In this document: one piece after another, positions 23,244 through 23,369 of the stretch | Numbering within the stretch: position 1 is the stretch's first letter | Layout: every line of letters begins with the position of its first letter | Source of the DNA: Methanoculleus sp. UBA374 | Lineage (GTDB): Archaea; Halobacteriota; Methanomicrobia; Methanomicrobiales; Methanoculleaceae | Assembly (NCBI GenBank): GCA_002508705.1 | Contig: DAYL01000004.1 | Location: 1-23,369 of the forward strand | Direction: 5' to 3' | DNA: 23,369 nucleotides | Notes under the pieces: generated by a model | Seen by the model: the letters and a program-made list of their open reading frames with translations, nothing else | The model's database searches: none | Told to the model about the DNA's origin: nothing | Translations under genes and position numbers: made by a program

Positions 23244-23369
23244 CTAAAAGTTTCCAGCGGCTGACAATTCCTATAGTTCAGAGTGTTTTGTCGCCTCCCC
23301 GAGAAAAATTGAGTGATTTCTGGCGTCAAACCTCTGACACGGCTCCTCTCTGGGTATCGCCACGCGGGG

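Noticed and set aside
22965..23330. Pyrrolysine readthrough of the two TAG codons
   Set aside because: The inferred organism type (formate and H2 user, Methanomicrobiales-like) is not expected to carry pyl genes, and the frame lacks a clear start; simple decay is more likely.
1..23369. tRNA, rRNA or CRISPR loci
   Set aside because: I read for cloverleaf-like GGTTCRA segments and for short regular repeats and found none that hold up; a covariance-model search could still find a cryptic RNA.

Overview
The window reads as the chromosome of a hydrogenotrophic, formate-using methanogenic archaeon. The GC-rich coding sequence, the F420-type formate dehydrogenase, the FmdE-family protein, archaeal TATA boxes and several apparently leaderless starts point to Methanomicrobiales, most likely a Methanoculleus-like organism. 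The genus is an inference from protein style, not from a marker gene.

Layout. (1) 1-2421, minus: formate dehydrogenase fdhA and the 5' part of fdhB, with a promoter-rich gap (2422-2743) shared with a divergent FmdE-family zinc-ribbon protein. (2) 3439-3809: a wrecked trmO-like tRNA methyltransferase gene with three frame changes. (3) 4010-6313: moeA fused to a periplasmic-binding-protein-like domain, then a small NTF2/SnoaL-like protein ending at a T8 tract. (4) 6352-9061, minus: two META/HslJ-domain lipoprotein-like proteins with two and four tandem domains. (5) 9270-12176: gpmA, gap and a D-lactate-dehydrogenase-like gene, a compact lower-glycolysis set of bacterial rather than archaeal type. 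(6) 12177-16788: an AT-richer gap with palindromes, a short FeoA-like ORF, a 928-aa secreted multidomain protein with a caspase-like His/Cys pair, a 316-aa exported partner, and a PKD fragment. (7) 17094-18262: an AT-rich two-gene island (sugar O-acetyltransferase and iron-sulfur flavoprotein) that looks acquired from Firmicutes-like bacteria. (8) 18263-18892: relict element ends and an array of TGTAAC repeats in front of a 65-aa possible regulator. (9) 19385-22489, minus: an apparent operon of a TIGR04255-family protein, a proline-dehydrogenase-family protein and malQ. (10) 22490-23369: no intact gene, a second copy of the relict element and a decayed ORF.

How the parts work together. fdhAB, the FmdE-like protein and moeA all concern molybdenum/tungsten pterin enzymes and C1 oxidation. 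gpmA, gap, the D-LDH-like gene and malQ could together carry stored glucan towards pyruvate or lactate. The two exported proteins at 12838-16577 are the best candidate for an undescribed system: a surface protein with a possible clan-CD peptidase fold and a translationally close partner. The most specific regulatory signal is the 11-bp-phased TGTAAC array at 18751-18861.
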